Shown one piece after another: positions 45,076 through 54,124 of a stretch of 64,000 bases of DNA. Under the pieces are notes generated by a model. That model ran no database searches and was not told the origin of the DNA. It saw nothing but the letters and a program-made list of their open reading frames with translations. Both the position numbers and the translations under genes were made by a program. This DNA comes from Pseudaminobacter soli (ex Li et al. 2025) (GTDB lineage: Bacteria; Pseudomonadota; Alphaproteobacteria; Rhizobiales; Rhizobiaceae). The first letter of the stretch is position 1. The number at the start of each line of letters is the position of its first letter. The stretch spans positions 806,001 through 870,000 of the forward strand of contig NZ_JARXVF010000001.1 in assembly GCF_029892515.1 (NCBI RefSeq). The letters run 5' to 3'.

Positions 45076-45570
45076 ATGCCGATAAGAAGCGCTGGCATTC
45101 TCATGTTCAAGCGGGCCGATAGCGGCATCATGGTCCTGCTCGTGCATCCCGGCGGGCCGTTCTGGAGCAAGAAGGATTTTGGGGCCTGGAGCATTCCCAA
45201 GGGGGAATATGACGGCTCGGAGGACGCGGAACAGGCAGCCCGGCGCGAATTTTTTGAGGAAACGAGTGCCGAGGCGACGGGCAACCTGCTGCCGCTCGGG
45301 ACATTGCGCCAGCGCAGCGGCAAGCTCATCACCGGCTTCGCCATGGAAGGCGACTTCGAAGTCGAGAAACTACTGAGCAACAGCTTCGAGATGGAATGGC
45401 CGCCGCGTACCGGGAACATCCAGTCGTTCCCTGAAGTGGACCGTGCCGGATGGTTCACCCTCGACGAGGCTTCGGAAAGGATCTTACCCGGCCAGCAACC
45501 GTTCCTTACGGAGCTGGAGAATCTGCTGGGCGCAACGCGGTCCGAGGCCGTCCCTCCCGGCAACGAGTGA
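45076..45570 (+). CDS. Nudix hydrolase
   Basis: A 164-residue protein with the Nudix box (GEYDGSEDAEQAARREFFEETSAEA, near residues 47-71), preceded by SIPKGEYD. The start is MPIRSAGILMF, at ATG 45076, after GTGAGTGAGGTCGACG; a GTG four codons upstream is open too. The FSxKK/WSIPKGE pattern is that of a branch that often acts on NAD(H)- or nucleoside-diphosphate-linked substrates, but no specificity can be read. It is divergent from the Pat-like gene. Confidence 0.88.
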   Translation: MPIRSAGILMFKRADSGIMVLLVHPGGPFWSKKDFGAWSIPKGEYDGSEDAEQAARREFFEETSAEATGNLLPLGTLRQRSGKLITGFAMEGDFEVEKLLSNSFEMEWPPRTGNIQSFPEVDRAGWFTLDEASERILPGQQPFLTELENLLGATRSEAVPPGNE

Positions 45571-45622
45571 CCGGGGTTGCGCCAGAGCAAATCCTTCTGG
45601 CCGAAGCTTCCAGAAATGGCAA

Positions 45623-45650
45623 CGGGCTGAAACCATCCGGCTTCAGCCCG
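45623..45650. terminator. Hairpin between convergent nudix and der genes
   Basis: CGGGCTGAA (45623-45631) pairs perfectly with TTCAGCCCG (45642-45650) across a 10-base loop. There is no long T-run, so it is a weak or Rho-assisted terminator candidate for both genes. Confidence 0.5.
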
Positions 45651-45659
45651 CTTCAATGA

Positions 45660-47090
45660 TCAGGTGCGCTTGTTGGCGCGGCCGGCAAACGGATTGTCCG
45701 GCGCACGAAGCACCATGCGGATCGGTACGCCCGGCATATCGAAGGATTCGCGCAGGCTGTTCACCAGATAACGCAAATAGGATTGCGGCATGGCATCAGG
45801 CCGCGTGCAGGACAACACGAAACCCGGCGGCCGCGTCTTGGCCTGGGTGATGTACTTGATCTTGAGGCGACGGCCAGCCACCGCGGGCGGCGGATGATGC
45901 CCGAGGATGCGTTCCAGCCAGCGGTTGAGACGCCCGGTGGAGACACGGCGGTTCCAGACCTGATGGGTCTTCAGCACCGCGTCCATCAGCTTGTCGAGGC
46001 CGCGCCCGGTTTCAGCCGAGACCGGAACCGCCAACAGGCCGCGCACCTGCGGCAGCAGCCGGGCAGTCTTCTCGTGCAGATCGGCCAGCGTTGCCTGCGG
46101 GTTCTCGATCAGGTCCCACTTGTTAAAGGCCAGCACCAGTCCACGTCCCTCGCGGATGATGAGGTCGGCGATCTGCAGGTCCTGCTTCTCGAAGGGGATG
46201 GTGGCATCGAAGACGACGATGACGATTTCGGCAAAGCGCACCGCGCGCAGGCCGTCGGCCACCGACAGTTTTTCGAGCTTTTCCTGAACCTTGGCCTTGC
46301 GGCGCATACCGGCAGTGTCGAACAGCCGGATGAGACGGCCGCGCCATGTCCAGTCCACCGAGATCGAATCGCGGGTGATGCCGGCTTCGGGGCCGGTCAG
46401 CAGCCGCTCTTCTTCGATCAGCGCGTTGATCATCGTCGACTTGCCGGCGTTCGGCCGCCCGACGACGGCGATGCGCATCGGCTTCGTTTCGTCATAGGCA
46501 GTTTCGACGTCGGGGTCGGCAATGTCCTCGCCGACGAGAACCTCGGTCAGCGGGTGATCCTCGGATTCTTCCTCGTCCTCGCCGAATGCGCGGTCTTCGC
46601 CGATCGCCTCGATGATCGCCTCGCGAAGGTCGGGCATGCCCTGCCCGTGCTCGGCCGAGATCGGGATTGGCTCGCCGAGACCGACTTCCCAGGCTTCCAG
46701 CATGCCGCCCTGCGCGCCACGCGCCTCGGCCTTGTTGGCGACGAGCACGACCGGCTTGCCCGAACGGCGCACGACATCAGCAAAGGCCTTGTCGTCCGGC
46801 ATTAGGCCGGACTTCGAATCGACCACGAAGAGCACGAGATCGGCTTCGTCGATGGCGAGTTCAGTCTGCGCGCGCATGCGGCCCTGCAGCGTGGCTGCAG
46901 CTGCCGTTTCGAAGCCGGCGGTGTCGATGACCTCGAAATTAAGGTCGTAAAGCTTTGCTGCATGGACGCGGCGGTCGCGCGTCACGCCCGGCGTGTCGTC
47001 GACCAGCGCCAGTTTCTTGCCGACAAGGCGGTTGAAAAGCGTGGATTTGCCGACATTAGGTCGGCCGATGATTGCTACTTTGAAGCTCAT
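45660..47090 (-). CDS. der: Ribosome biogenesis GTPase Der (EngA)
   Basis: A 476-residue protein with two G domains: [16 protein letters not shown] near residue 8 with DTAGFET, NKAE, and [33 protein letters not shown] near 212 with [20 protein letters not shown] and FNKWDLIE; the C-terminal KH-like domain ends [13 protein letters not shown]. Der acts in maturation of the 50S subunit and is essential. The upstream gene (YfgM-like) is nine bases away on the same strand. Confidence 0.97.
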   Translation of the reverse strand: MSFKVAIIGRPNVGKSTLFNRLVGKKLALVDDTPGVTRDRRVHAAKLYDLNFEVIDTAGFETAAAATLQGRMRAQTELAIDEADLVLFVVDSKSGLMPDDKAFADVVRRSGKPVVLVANKAEARGAQGGMLEAWEVGLGEPIPISAEHGQGMPDLREAIIEAIGEDRAFGEDEEESEDHPLTEVLVGEDIADPDVETAYDETKPMRIAVVGRPNAGKSTMINALIEEERLLTGPEAGITRDSISVDWTWRGRLIRLFDTAGMRRKAKVQEKLEKLSVADGLRAVRFAEIVIVVFDATIPFEKQDLQIADLIIREGRGLVLAFNKWDLIENPQATLADLHEKTARLLPQVRGLLAVPVSAETGRGLDKLMDAVLKTHQVWNRRVSTGRLNRWLERILGHHPPPAVAGRRLKIKYITQAKTRPPGFVLSCTRPDAMPQSYLRYLVNSLRESFDMPGVPIRMVLRAPDNPFAGRANKRT

Positions 47091-47099
47091 TGGGTGCTA

Positions 47100-47765
47100 T
47101 CACGACGCAGCGCCCGAACCGCGGATCAGTTCGGACATCATTGTAGCGCGTTCGCGCGCGTTGCGCGGGGCGCCATCGTCGGACGAAATCTGTTCGAACA
47201 GCTTCAGCGCGTCGGCCGCCTTGCCGTCCTTCCAGGCGGACAGGCCGAGCGCCTCGCGCGCCGAACTGCGCAGCGGGTTGGTGTCGGCAGTCAGGTCCTC
47301 GACCCGCTTGGAAACGTCGGCATAGGAGCCGTGATCGACCAGGATATAGGCAGCGCGCAGGCGAGCGATGTCGCGCATCACCGAGGGGATCGCGGAATCG
47401 GCGGCAACCGCGTCGAACTCCTTCACCGCGCCGTCGGTGTCGCCCTTGTCGATCAGAACGGTCGCAGCGCGCATTCGCGCCAGCACCGGATAGGCGCCAT
47501 AGCCGCTCTGCTCCAGCGTCTTGAGCGCCGCGAGCGCATCGTCCGGCTTGCCGGAATTAGCCAGCGTCAGCGCCTGCAGGAACTCGTCACCGGAATGGCT
47601 GGCCTGCCGTTCGGCCCAGTATTCGTAACCGACGAAGGCCGCCGTACCGAGCACGACCAGGATCGCGGCCACGATCGCAATCGGGCCGAAACGCTCCCAG
47701 ATGAGGCGTGCGCGCTCCTGGCGGATTTCCTCATTTACTTCGCGGATGAAACTGTCGTCCGACAT
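47100..47765 (-). CDS. YfgM-like TPR membrane protein
   Basis: A 221-residue protein: cytoplasmic basic head (EVNEEIRQERARLIWERFG), one membrane helix (27-46, PIAIVAAILVVLGTAAFVGY), then periplasmic TPR-like helices. E. coli YfgM is a bitopic partner of the SecYEG/PpiD translocon and lies next to bamB and der. Here it precedes der by nine bases with bamB absent between them. The family is likely; the role is inferred from E. coli. Confidence 0.82.
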   Translation of the reverse strand: MSDDSFIREVNEEIRQERARLIWERFGPIAIVAAILVVLGTAAFVGYEYWAERQASHSGDEFLQALTLANSGKPDDALAALKTLEQSGYGAYPVLARMRAATVLIDKGDTDGAVKEFDAVAADSAIPSVMRDIARLRAAYILVDHGSYADVSKRVEDLTADTNPLRSSAREALGLSAWKDGKAADALKLFEQISSDDGAPRNARERATMMSELIRGSGAAS

Positions 47766-47983
47766 TCGCTCAAACCATGTTTGCCCAGACCGGGCTGTTG
47801 TGAGCCAGCGTTTTAGCGATATTTCGCCGGCATGGAAGGGGGCGAGGCGGAAAATCGCGGATTGCCATCCGAAGCGGGCGAAAAGACCGGTTCATTAACC
47901 GGTCCGGCACCATAGTTACCCGCAACCACGCCACATTCTCGACATATGCCTGCCTGCCTTCATTCTCAGCCAGAACCGGAGCA

Positions 47984-48985
47984 ATGTCAGTAATTTTTCG
48001 TGCTTTTACGCTTGCCTGCGTCTCATTTTCACTCACCTGCCCGGCATTTGCCGACGAATCTCCCACGCAGCGGCCGCAATATGTCATCATCTCCTTCGAC
48101 GGCGCCCACGAACTGGCGCAGTGGCAGCGCAGCCGCAGCCTGGCCGCCCGCACCGGCGCACGCTTCACCTATTTCCTGTCCTGCGTCTTCCTGCTGAGCC
48201 GCGAGAACCGCAACGAGTATCACGCCCCCGGAAAGTCGGCGGGGCGCTCCAATGTCGGTTTTGCCCAATCGAAAGACGAGGTGCGGCAGCGGCTTGCCCA
48301 GATCTGGCTCGCGCGCTCCGAAGGCCATGACATCGCCAGCCACGCCTGCGGCCATTTCGACGGCAAGGACTGGACCAAGGCCGACTGGCTGAGCGAGTTT
48401 TCCTCCTTCTCGCGGATCGTGCGCGACGCCTACAAGATCAATGGCATCGAAGGTGAACCCGAAGGCTGGAAGCAGTTTGCCGAGACCGGCATTTCAGGCT
48501 TCCGCGTGCCCTACCTGTCCGACGGCAAGACGCTCTACGCCGCGCTTGCGGAGACGAAGTTCACTTACGACGCCAGCGGCATATCGCGCGGGCCGGCCGA
48601 GCCACAGATGGTCGACGGCATGATGCGATTTGCGCTGCCGCAGATTCCCGAAGGACCCCAGCAGCGGCCGATCATCGCCATGGACTACAATCTGTTTGTG
48701 CGCCATTCGGGCGGCATCGAACGCAAGGACGCCGATGGCGCGTTCGAGAACCGCGCCTATCAGGCGTTCCGCGCGGCGTTCGACCGTGAGTACAATGGCA
48801 AGCGCGTGCCGCTGGAGATGGGATTTCACTTCACGCTGATGAATGGCGGCGCCTATTGGCGGGCGCTGGAGCGTTTCGCCGGCGAAGTCTGCGTGAAGGC
48901 TGACGTCAAATGCGTCAGCTATGCCGACTATCTCGCCGACCAGCGTGCTGCCGGCAAGACCCAAACAAGCAATGTCGGCGGCTGA
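47984..48985 (+). CDS. Secreted polysaccharide deacetylase family protein, divergent active site
   Basis: A 333-residue protein with a signal peptide (1-23, ending AFA-D). The NodB-type domain is recognisable: YVIISFDGAHELAQW (motif 1), the HACGH block (motif 2, His120 and His124, in GHDIASHACGHFDG), FRVPYLSDGKTLY and IAMDYNLFV. Motif 1 normally has DD; here Asp39 is followed by Gly40, so the metal-binding aspartate is missing, while the catalytic-base aspartate and both histidines remain. It may still bind metal with other residues or be inactive. Its stop codon sits in the loop of a terminator. It faces bacA. Confidence 0.78.
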   Translation: MSVIFRAFTLACVSFSLTCPAFADESPTQRPQYVIISFDGAHELAQWQRSRSLAARTGARFTYFLSCVFLLSRENRNEYHAPGKSAGRSNVGFAQSKDEVRQRLAQIWLARSEGHDIASHACGHFDGKDWTKADWLSEFSSFSRIVRDAYKINGIEGEPEGWKQFAETGISGFRVPYLSDGKTLYAALAETKFTYDASGISRGPAEPQMVDGMMRFALPQIPEGPQQRPIIAMDYNLFVRHSGGIERKDADGAFENRAYQAFRAAFDREYNGKRVPLEMGFHFTLMNGGAYWRALERFAGEVCVKADVKCVSYADYLADQRAAGKTQTSNVGG

Positions 48986-49001
48986 GCCGCCGACATTATT
49001 T
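48971..49001 (+). terminator. Terminator overlapping the deacetylase stop codon
   Basis: AATGTCGGCGGC (48971-48982) pairs perfectly with GCCGCCGACATT (48986-48997), and the loop is exactly TGA, the stop codon of the deacetylase gene. ATTATTTTC follows on the plus strand. The last four codons make the 5' arm. Confidence 0.85.
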
Positions 49002-49006
49002 TCTCA

Positions 49007-50266
49007 TCAGAAGTGGTCCGTGGCGGCAACCCGCCCTTCGACATAGCGCTGGTCGATGCCCGGCAGCGGCTCACCTTCAAGCGCAGCCTCGAACGCCCGC
49101 AGGCGCTTGTAGATGGACAGCAGCTCGATGATGGTCGGCCAGGAATTGACCAGATACTGGAACGACGAAGTCACCTGCGAAAACGCGTTGCTGATCTGGT
49201 TCAGCAAGCCCAGCGTGATCGTATGGGCAACAAGCGAAGGCACTATCAGGATAAGTGAAAATACGTTGTTGACCTGCAGGTAGAGGAACCGGAATACGTT
49301 GAAATACACGTAGTGGAAGTACATGCGGAAATAGTTTCTCCGCACGTTATCGAACAGCTCGGACAGGGCGATCGGCTGCGCGCGTTCGATATGGTCTTCG
49401 CCATAGACCAGTTCCTTGCGGTAGGCCGCTTCGACGCGCTGATTGCGGAACTGAAGTCCCGGAAGCTTGACGCCGACTACAGCGAGCAGAACCGTTCCGA
49501 AGATCGCCCAGGCGATGGCCGCCAACACCAGCGGATGCGGTACGGCCCCGACAAGCGGCAGTGCGGTGATGTGCTCGGAGAGCTTGATCAGGAGCGGCGT
49601 GAACGCGATGAGCGTCATGATCGAGTCGATCAAATTGCCGCCGAGGGTCTCCATGATCGTCGAAAACCGCATCGAGTCTTCCTGGACACGCTGCGCGGCG
49701 CCTTCGATGTGACGCAGCTTCGGCCAGTTCGCGACATAGAAATTGTTCATCGCAGTTCGCCAGCGGAAGACGTAGTGGCTGACGAGGAACACCGTGAGCG
49801 CGCTGACGACGACCGCCACGCCCGCAATCCCCATGAACGTCATAACTTCCCAGTAGACATCACTGGCCGGGACGTCTTTGCCGGAGATGATGGCCTGGAT
49901 CAGATCCCAGAACGGCCCGTACCAGTTGTTGATGGCGACGCTCACCTGCACCTGGAAGTAGGTGATGAACAGGATGAGCGCCGTGCCGAGGATCGACCAA
50001 CGCTGCCACGGGTGTGGCGAGAACCGGCTCCAGAAGCCGTAGAACAGCGCCACGCTGAGGGCGAAGTAGATGTAGAACCAGAGGAACGGTCCAGACCAGA
50101 ACACCGAGATACCGATGATCGGCGGTGTGCCCGGAGCAGCCGGCGGCATGCCGAACATGGCGCCCAGCCCTTCTCCTCCGAAGTACCAGAGCAGCACGAC
50201 AAGGGCTGCCCACAGAGCTGCCGAAATGAAGAACAATTTCGGCTTGGGGAAAAACGATACAAACAC
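49007..50266 (-). CDS. bacA: SbmA/BacA-family peptide transporter
   Basis: A 419-residue membrane protein with about seven or eight helices and the SbmA/BacA patterns: [65 protein letters not shown], and FRYLYLQ-like [20 protein letters not shown]. It lacks an ATP-binding domain, as the BacA group does; uptake is proton driven. In Sinorhizobium and Mesorhizobium the protein imports host defensin-like peptides and affects lipid A and bleomycin uptake, and it is needed for nodulation in some hosts. It is convergent with the deacetylase gene, 22 bases apart. Confidence 0.93.
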   Translation of the reverse strand: MFVSFFPKPKLFFISAALWAALVVLLWYFGGEGLGAMFGMPPAAPGTPPIIGISVFWSGPFLWFYIYFALSVALFYGFWSRFSPHPWQRWSILGTALILFITYFQVQVSVAINNWYGPFWDLIQAIISGKDVPASDVYWEVMTFMGIAGVAVVVSALTVFLVSHYVFRWRTAMNNFYVANWPKLRHIEGAAQRVQEDSMRFSTIMETLGGNLIDSIMTLIAFTPLLIKLSEHITALPLVGAVPHPLVLAAIAWAIFGTVLLAVVGVKLPGLQFRNQRVEAAYRKELVYGEDHIERAQPIALSELFDNVRRNYFRMYFHYVYFNVFRFLYLQVNNVFSLILIVPSLVAHTITLGLLNQISNAFSQVTSSFQYLVNSWPTIIELLSIYKRLRAFEAALEGEPLPGIDQRYVEGRVAATDHF

Positions 50267-50485
50267 GCGGGTGAGATCCTTGTAGCGCGCGACGCGCTGT
50301 TGCGATTGACCGGCATGAGGTCATAGTTCTCCGAGAAAGAAAACCCTGTCCTGCCGGCGCCGTGATACCCCACAAAACGACAATTGTGGCGATTTTGACG
50401 TAAGGGCAAGGTGCGGCGACGCGTCAGTTTACCTTTCTTTGTCTCGCGCATACACATTTCAATGAGACATGTCGGAGAGATTTTC

Positions 50486-50893
50486 ATGAACCAGACCGCA
50501 GTCGCCACCGTCGGACTCTACGCCGTTCTCAACATGGCAATTCTGTTCTGGCTGGTGGTGGCGACGAGCCAGATCCGGCGGCGTTATAAGGTCTGGATCG
50601 GCAATGGCGGGGTGGCTCATCTGGAACGCGTCATGCGCGGTCACGCAAACGCCATCGAGAACATGCCGATGACGATGCTGCTGCTGCTGATCACCGCACT
50701 TCTGGGAACGTCGGTCGTCGCGCTGCACCTGCTCGGCGTCGCGTTTACTGCGGGGCGCGCGCTGCACGCCTGGCATTTCATCGAAGAGAAAGGCGCCCGC
50801 TGGCAGCGGGAAATCGGCTTTGGCCTCAGCGGGTTGGCGACCATCGTAACGATGACCACCCTTCTGGGCCATGCATTCCGGCTTCTTCTCTGA
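50486..50893 (+). CDS. MAPEG family membrane protein
   Basis: A 135-residue protein with four membrane helices, RHANAIENMPMTMLLLLI-type loop and GRALHAWHF. The MAPEG fold includes glutathione-dependent peroxidases and transferases; the E-N-x2-M and R-H patterns are in place. Substrate unknown. The ATG at 50486 has GGAGAGA upstream. Its neighbour bacA is divergent, with a 219-base gap. Confidence 0.85.
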   Translation: MNQTAVATVGLYAVLNMAILFWLVVATSQIRRRYKVWIGNGGVAHLERVMRGHANAIENMPMTMLLLLITALLGTSVVALHLLGVAFTAGRALHAWHFIEEKGARWQREIGFGLSGLATIVTMTTLLGHAFRLLL

Positions 50894-50922
50894 TCTAAGC
50901 CCCCACTTTCGAACGCCTAGCC

Positions 50923-51117
50923 TCAGGTTTCCTGCGAAAGGCTGCCGTCCCGAAAAGCACAGCAGCCGCGATTGAAGGGCAGATCGCCGAGTTCGCGTTC
51001 GGACATAGCGCCGAGCGCCGGGTGCGCGAGCGGGTCATGGGCCCAGGTCGGAACTTCATCCTGAATGGCATCGCCATGCGGGCCGAAAAGCGCGTGAATG
51101 AATGAGATAATCTTCAT
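50923..51117 (-). CDS. Small DUF1127-like protein
   Basis: A 64-residue protein starting at 51117 with GGAGAAAAGGCG upstream: MKIISFIHALFGPHGD, then LAHPALGAMSERELGDLPFNRGCC. The MSERELGDLPF part resembles the DUF1127 (YjiS-like) helix, which in rhizobia often carries arginine-rich versions. Those proteins bind RNA or affect central metabolism in Agrobacterium and Rhodobacter. The match is by eye only. It is divergent from the LysR gene. Confidence 0.55.
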   Translation of the reverse strand: MKIISFIHALFGPHGDAIQDEVPTWAHDPLAHPALGAMSERELGDLPFNRGCCAFRDGSLSQET

Positions 51118-51205
51118 CGCCTTTTCTCCTTTGAATGTCGACATTTTGAATATTCCGGCTTCCGCGGCAATCGACAATTCGCCGTTCCGAGTTTAGAAAA
51201 TCTGT

Positions 51206-52150
51206 ATGCTCAACCTGAACAACGTTCATCTCAACGGGTTGCGCGCGGTGGAAGTGGTCGCGCGGCGCGGCTCGCTCCTCAAAGCCGCCGAGGAGCTTGG
51301 CGTGTCGCCGAGCGCGGTCAGCCAGCAGATCAACCGGACCGAAAAGCAGCTTGGAAGAACACTGTTCGAGCGCACGCCCACGGGCCTCGTACCCACCGAG
51401 TTCGGCCTCGCCTTCACCACGCGTCTCAGCGCCGGTTTCCGCGAGCTCGCCCAAGCAGTCTCGCTCGCCGACGACCGCACCCCGAACACGCTGATCGTCT
51501 CCGTCGCGCCGGCCTTCGCCTCGCGCTGGCTGGTGCCGCGCCTCAGCCGTTTCTTTGTGCGATACCCCGAAATCCTCGTCCGTATCGATGCCTCGACCCG
51601 GATCGTCGATCTCGGCCGCTCGGACGTCGACGTGGCGATCCGGCTGGGCGAAGGAAACTGGCCGGGCGCGCGCGCCGAGCTGCTGCTGCCGATGGAGATC
51701 TTTCCAGTCTGCTCGCCGCATATAGCCGGAAAGCTGAAGTCCATCGACGATCTCGCCAGAAGCTGGGTGATCACCGATGAAAACAGTATGATCTCATGGG
51801 AAGACTGGTTCGAGGCGGCCGGCGTCGCTCCCGTCATGCCGCAGCAGGGCGTCAGCTACACCGACCCGATCCTGTGTCTGGAATCGGTGATCGCCGGTCA
51901 CGGCATCATGCTGGCCTGGCAATTCCTCGCCGCGGATGCCCTGGCTGACGGCCGGCTCGTCGCCCCGTTCGGCATTTCGGCACGCACCGGGTTCGGGCAC
52001 TATCTCGTCACCGCGGAGGGTCAGCGCTCGAGCCGCAAGGTCGATTGCTTCCGCAGCTGGATCAACGAAGAAGTGAAGACGACAGTAGCCAATATGCACG
52101 CGGCAACCCCGCATGCGGCGCCCGGTGATGGTGTTCATCCAACCCGATAG
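51206..52150 (+). CDS. LysR-family transcriptional regulator (GcvA-like)
   Basis: A 314-residue regulator. The winged helix-turn-helix is at 1-62 (LNGLRAVEVVARRGSLLKAAEELGVSPSAVSQQINRTEKQLGRTLFERTPTGL), and the effector domain runs to about 300. The NVHLNGLRAVEVVAR start and the SDVDVAIRLGEG stretch fit GcvA-like regulators. The likely target is the small divergent gene at 50923; the 88-base gap is the expected operator place. The next gene is an aminopeptidase, 42 bases on. Confidence 0.85.
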   Translation: MLNLNNVHLNGLRAVEVVARRGSLLKAAEELGVSPSAVSQQINRTEKQLGRTLFERTPTGLVPTEFGLAFTTRLSAGFRELAQAVSLADDRTPNTLIVSVAPAFASRWLVPRLSRFFVRYPEILVRIDASTRIVDLGRSDVDVAIRLGEGNWPGARAELLLPMEIFPVCSPHIAGKLKSIDDLARSWVITDENSMISWEDWFEAAGVAPVMPQQGVSYTDPILCLESVIAGHGIMLAWQFLAADALADGRLVAPFGISARTGFGHYLVTAEGQRSSRKVDCFRSWINEEVKTTVANMHAATPHAAPGDGVHPTR

Positions 52151-52192
52151 GCGCTATGACTTTTCGCAAATCACCACAGGAGCAGTTTCGTC

Positions 52193-53443
52193 ATGACCTC
52201 CCACACGAGCGCAACCGCCGCAATCGACCCCGTCAAGCTCGACCGTCTGGCCGAGGTGGCGGTTAAGGTCGGCCTGGACCTGCAGCCGGGCCAGGACCTG
52301 GTGCTGACCGCGCCGATCTCGGCGCTGGCGCTGGTTCGCCGCATTGCCGAGCATGCCTACAAGGCCGGCGCGGGCCTCGTCACGCCCATCTTTTCCGACG
52401 ACGAGCTGACGCTCGCGCGTTATCGCCACGCGCCCGACGCCAGCTTCGACCGGGCCGAGGGCTGGCTCTACGAAGGCATGGCCAAGGCCTATGCCGGCAA
52501 TGCCGCGCGGCTGGCGGTGCGCGGCGACAACCCGATGCTGCTGGCCGGCGAAGACCCGGCAAAGGTGTCGCGCGCCAACAGGGCGACCTCGACCGCCTAC
52601 CGCCCGGCACTGGAGAAGATCACCGGCTTCGACATCAACTGGAACATCGTTGCCTTTCCGACGCCGGCCTGGGCCGCGCTGGTGTTCCCGAGCGAGCCGG
52701 AAGACATTGCCGTCGCCAAGTTGGCCGATGCGATCTTCGCTGCCTCGCGCGTCGACAGGGAAGATCCGGTCACGGCCTGGAAGGAGCACAATGCAGCACT
52801 TGCCCGCCGCACCGCCTGGCTGAATGGCAAGGCGTTCCATGCCTTGCGTTTCCGTGGCCCGGGCACGGACCTCACCGTGGGCCTGGCCGACGGCCACAAG
52901 TGGAACGGCGGCGCCGAGATGGCCAAGAACGGCATCACCTGCAACCCCAACATCCCGACCGAAGAAGTGTTCACGACGCCGCATGCCAGCCGCGTCGAAG
53001 GCCATGTAACGAGCACCAAGCCGCTGTCCTACCAGGGCACGCTGATCGACCAGATTTCCGTGCGCTTCGAGGGCGGCCGCATCGTCGAGGCGAGCGCGGC
53101 GCGCGGCGCGGATGTACTGAACAAGGTTCTCGACACCGACGAAGGCGCGCGGCGCCTCGGCGAAGTGGCGCTGGTGCCGCACTCCTCGCCGATCTCGCAG
53201 AGTGGCCTGTTGTTCTACAACACGCTGTTCGACGAGAATGCCGCCAGCCACATCGCGCTCGGCCAGTGCTATTCAACCTGCTTCGCCGACAGCAACCTGT
53301 CGCCGCTGGAAGTCGCATCGCGCGGCGGCAACTGCAGCCTCATCCATATCGACTGGATGATCGGCTCCGGCCAGATCGACATCGACGGCCTGGACAAGGA
53401 CGGCAATGCCGAGCCGGTGATGCGCCAGGGCGAATGGGCCTGA
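52193..53443 (+). CDS. M29 family aminopeptidase (aminopeptidase T type)
   Basis: A 416-residue protein. N-terminal domain (1-180) with VKVGLDLQPGQDLVLTAPISALALVRRIAEHAYKAGA; C-terminal catalytic domain with GPGTDLTVGL, GITCNPNIPTEEVFTTPHASRVEG, RGADVLNKVLDTDEGARRLGEVALV, DSNLSPLEVASRGGNCSLIHIDWMIGS. The Glu, His and Asp residues that bind two metals in the family are present. It is followed by a terminator and, 80 bases away, the second ArsC-family gene on the other strand. Confidence 0.92.
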   Translation: MTSHTSATAAIDPVKLDRLAEVAVKVGLDLQPGQDLVLTAPISALALVRRIAEHAYKAGAGLVTPIFSDDELTLARYRHAPDASFDRAEGWLYEGMAKAYAGNAARLAVRGDNPMLLAGEDPAKVSRANRATSTAYRPALEKITGFDINWNIVAFPTPAWAALVFPSEPEDIAVAKLADAIFAASRVDREDPVTAWKEHNAALARRTAWLNGKAFHALRFRGPGTDLTVGLADGHKWNGGAEMAKNGITCNPNIPTEEVFTTPHASRVEGHVTSTKPLSYQGTLIDQISVRFEGGRIVEASAARGADVLNKVLDTDEGARRLGEVALVPHSSPISQSGLLFYNTLFDENAASHIALGQCYSTCFADSNLSPLEVASRGGNCSLIHIDWMIGSGQIDIDGLDKDGNAEPVMRQGEWA

Positions 53444-53471
53444 GCCGTTAGGCGAAAGTCCCTCAAGCACA

Positions 53472-53496
53472 AAGGGTGGCGCAAGCCGCCCTTTTT
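53472..53496 (+). terminator. Rho-independent terminator after the aminopeptidase gene
   Basis: AAGGGTGGC-GCAA-GCCGCCCTT with one wobble pair, then a run of five T (53492-53496). Placed 28 bases after the stop codon. Confidence 0.88.
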
Positions 53497-53523
53497 CATT
53501 TAGCGGGAAGAACCCCTGCCCTT

Positions 53524-53877
53524 TCAGCCCGCCGCCAGCGCCTGCGCATAGAGCTCGGGTTTGAAGCCGATAAGACGCCGGTCGCCAAGGTCGAGCACGG
53601 GACGCTTCACCATCGAAGGCTGCGCCAGCATCAGCGCCATCGCCTTTGCGGCATCGAGATCCTGCCGATCGGCGTCAGGCAGCTTGCGGAAGGTCGTGCC
53701 GGCGCTGTTCAGGACTGTTTCCCAGCCGAGTTCGTCGCACCAGCCCGCAAGTCGCTCGCGATCGAGACCTTCGGTCTTGTAGTCGTGGAAGGCGTAGGCA
53801 ACGCCATGCTCTTCCAGCCAGACGCGCGCCTTCTTCATGGTGTCGCAGTTCTTGATGCCATAGATGGTGACGGTCAA
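53524..53877 (-). CDS. ArsC/Spx-family reductase (YffB-like)
   Basis: A 117-residue thioredoxin-fold protein. Cys11 in IKNCDTMKKARVWL matches the YffB/Spx-type start rather than the CGTSRN of true ArsC; GLDRERLAGWCDELGW, LNSAGTTFRKL, PSMVKRPVLDL and GFKPELY follow. The YffB group is thought to reduce glutathione-bound or disulfide substrates; arsenate reduction is not assured. The start is a TTG with AGAGGA eight bases upstream, because the longer ORF has no fitting start. It is divergent from the chemoreceptor gene. Confidence 0.85.
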   Translation of the reverse strand: MTVTIYGIKNCDTMKKARVWLEEHGVAYAFHDYKTEGLDRERLAGWCDELGWETVLNSAGTTFRKLPDADRQDLDAAKAMALMLAQPSMVKRPVLDLGDRRLIGFKPELYAQALAAG

Positions 53878-54124
53878 AGCAAGTCCTCTCGTGACGCCGA
53901 TTGAGGTCCCAGACTTACCCGTCAAAAGGCCAGTTGCCGAGCACGCGATACTTGGCCGGGCCACTTCGTTGTGGACGATCACATGCGACAGGACGTAGCG
54001 GGCCCCCGCCGGCAGGCCGTCGCTAAACGGAATGTGAACCTTTGAAATCTATTGGCGGGCTAACCGCAGGCGCACCTTGCGGAGCAGCCGATCGCGGTCG
54101 GCAGAATGCCCAGAAGGAACGAAA

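Noticed and set aside
47886-47903. ACCGGTT-CATT-AACCGGT palindrome as a CtrA site
   Set aside because: It lacks the TTAACCAT half-site; it is a perfect 7-4-7 repeat between divergent genes and could be another operator, but nothing identifies the regulator.
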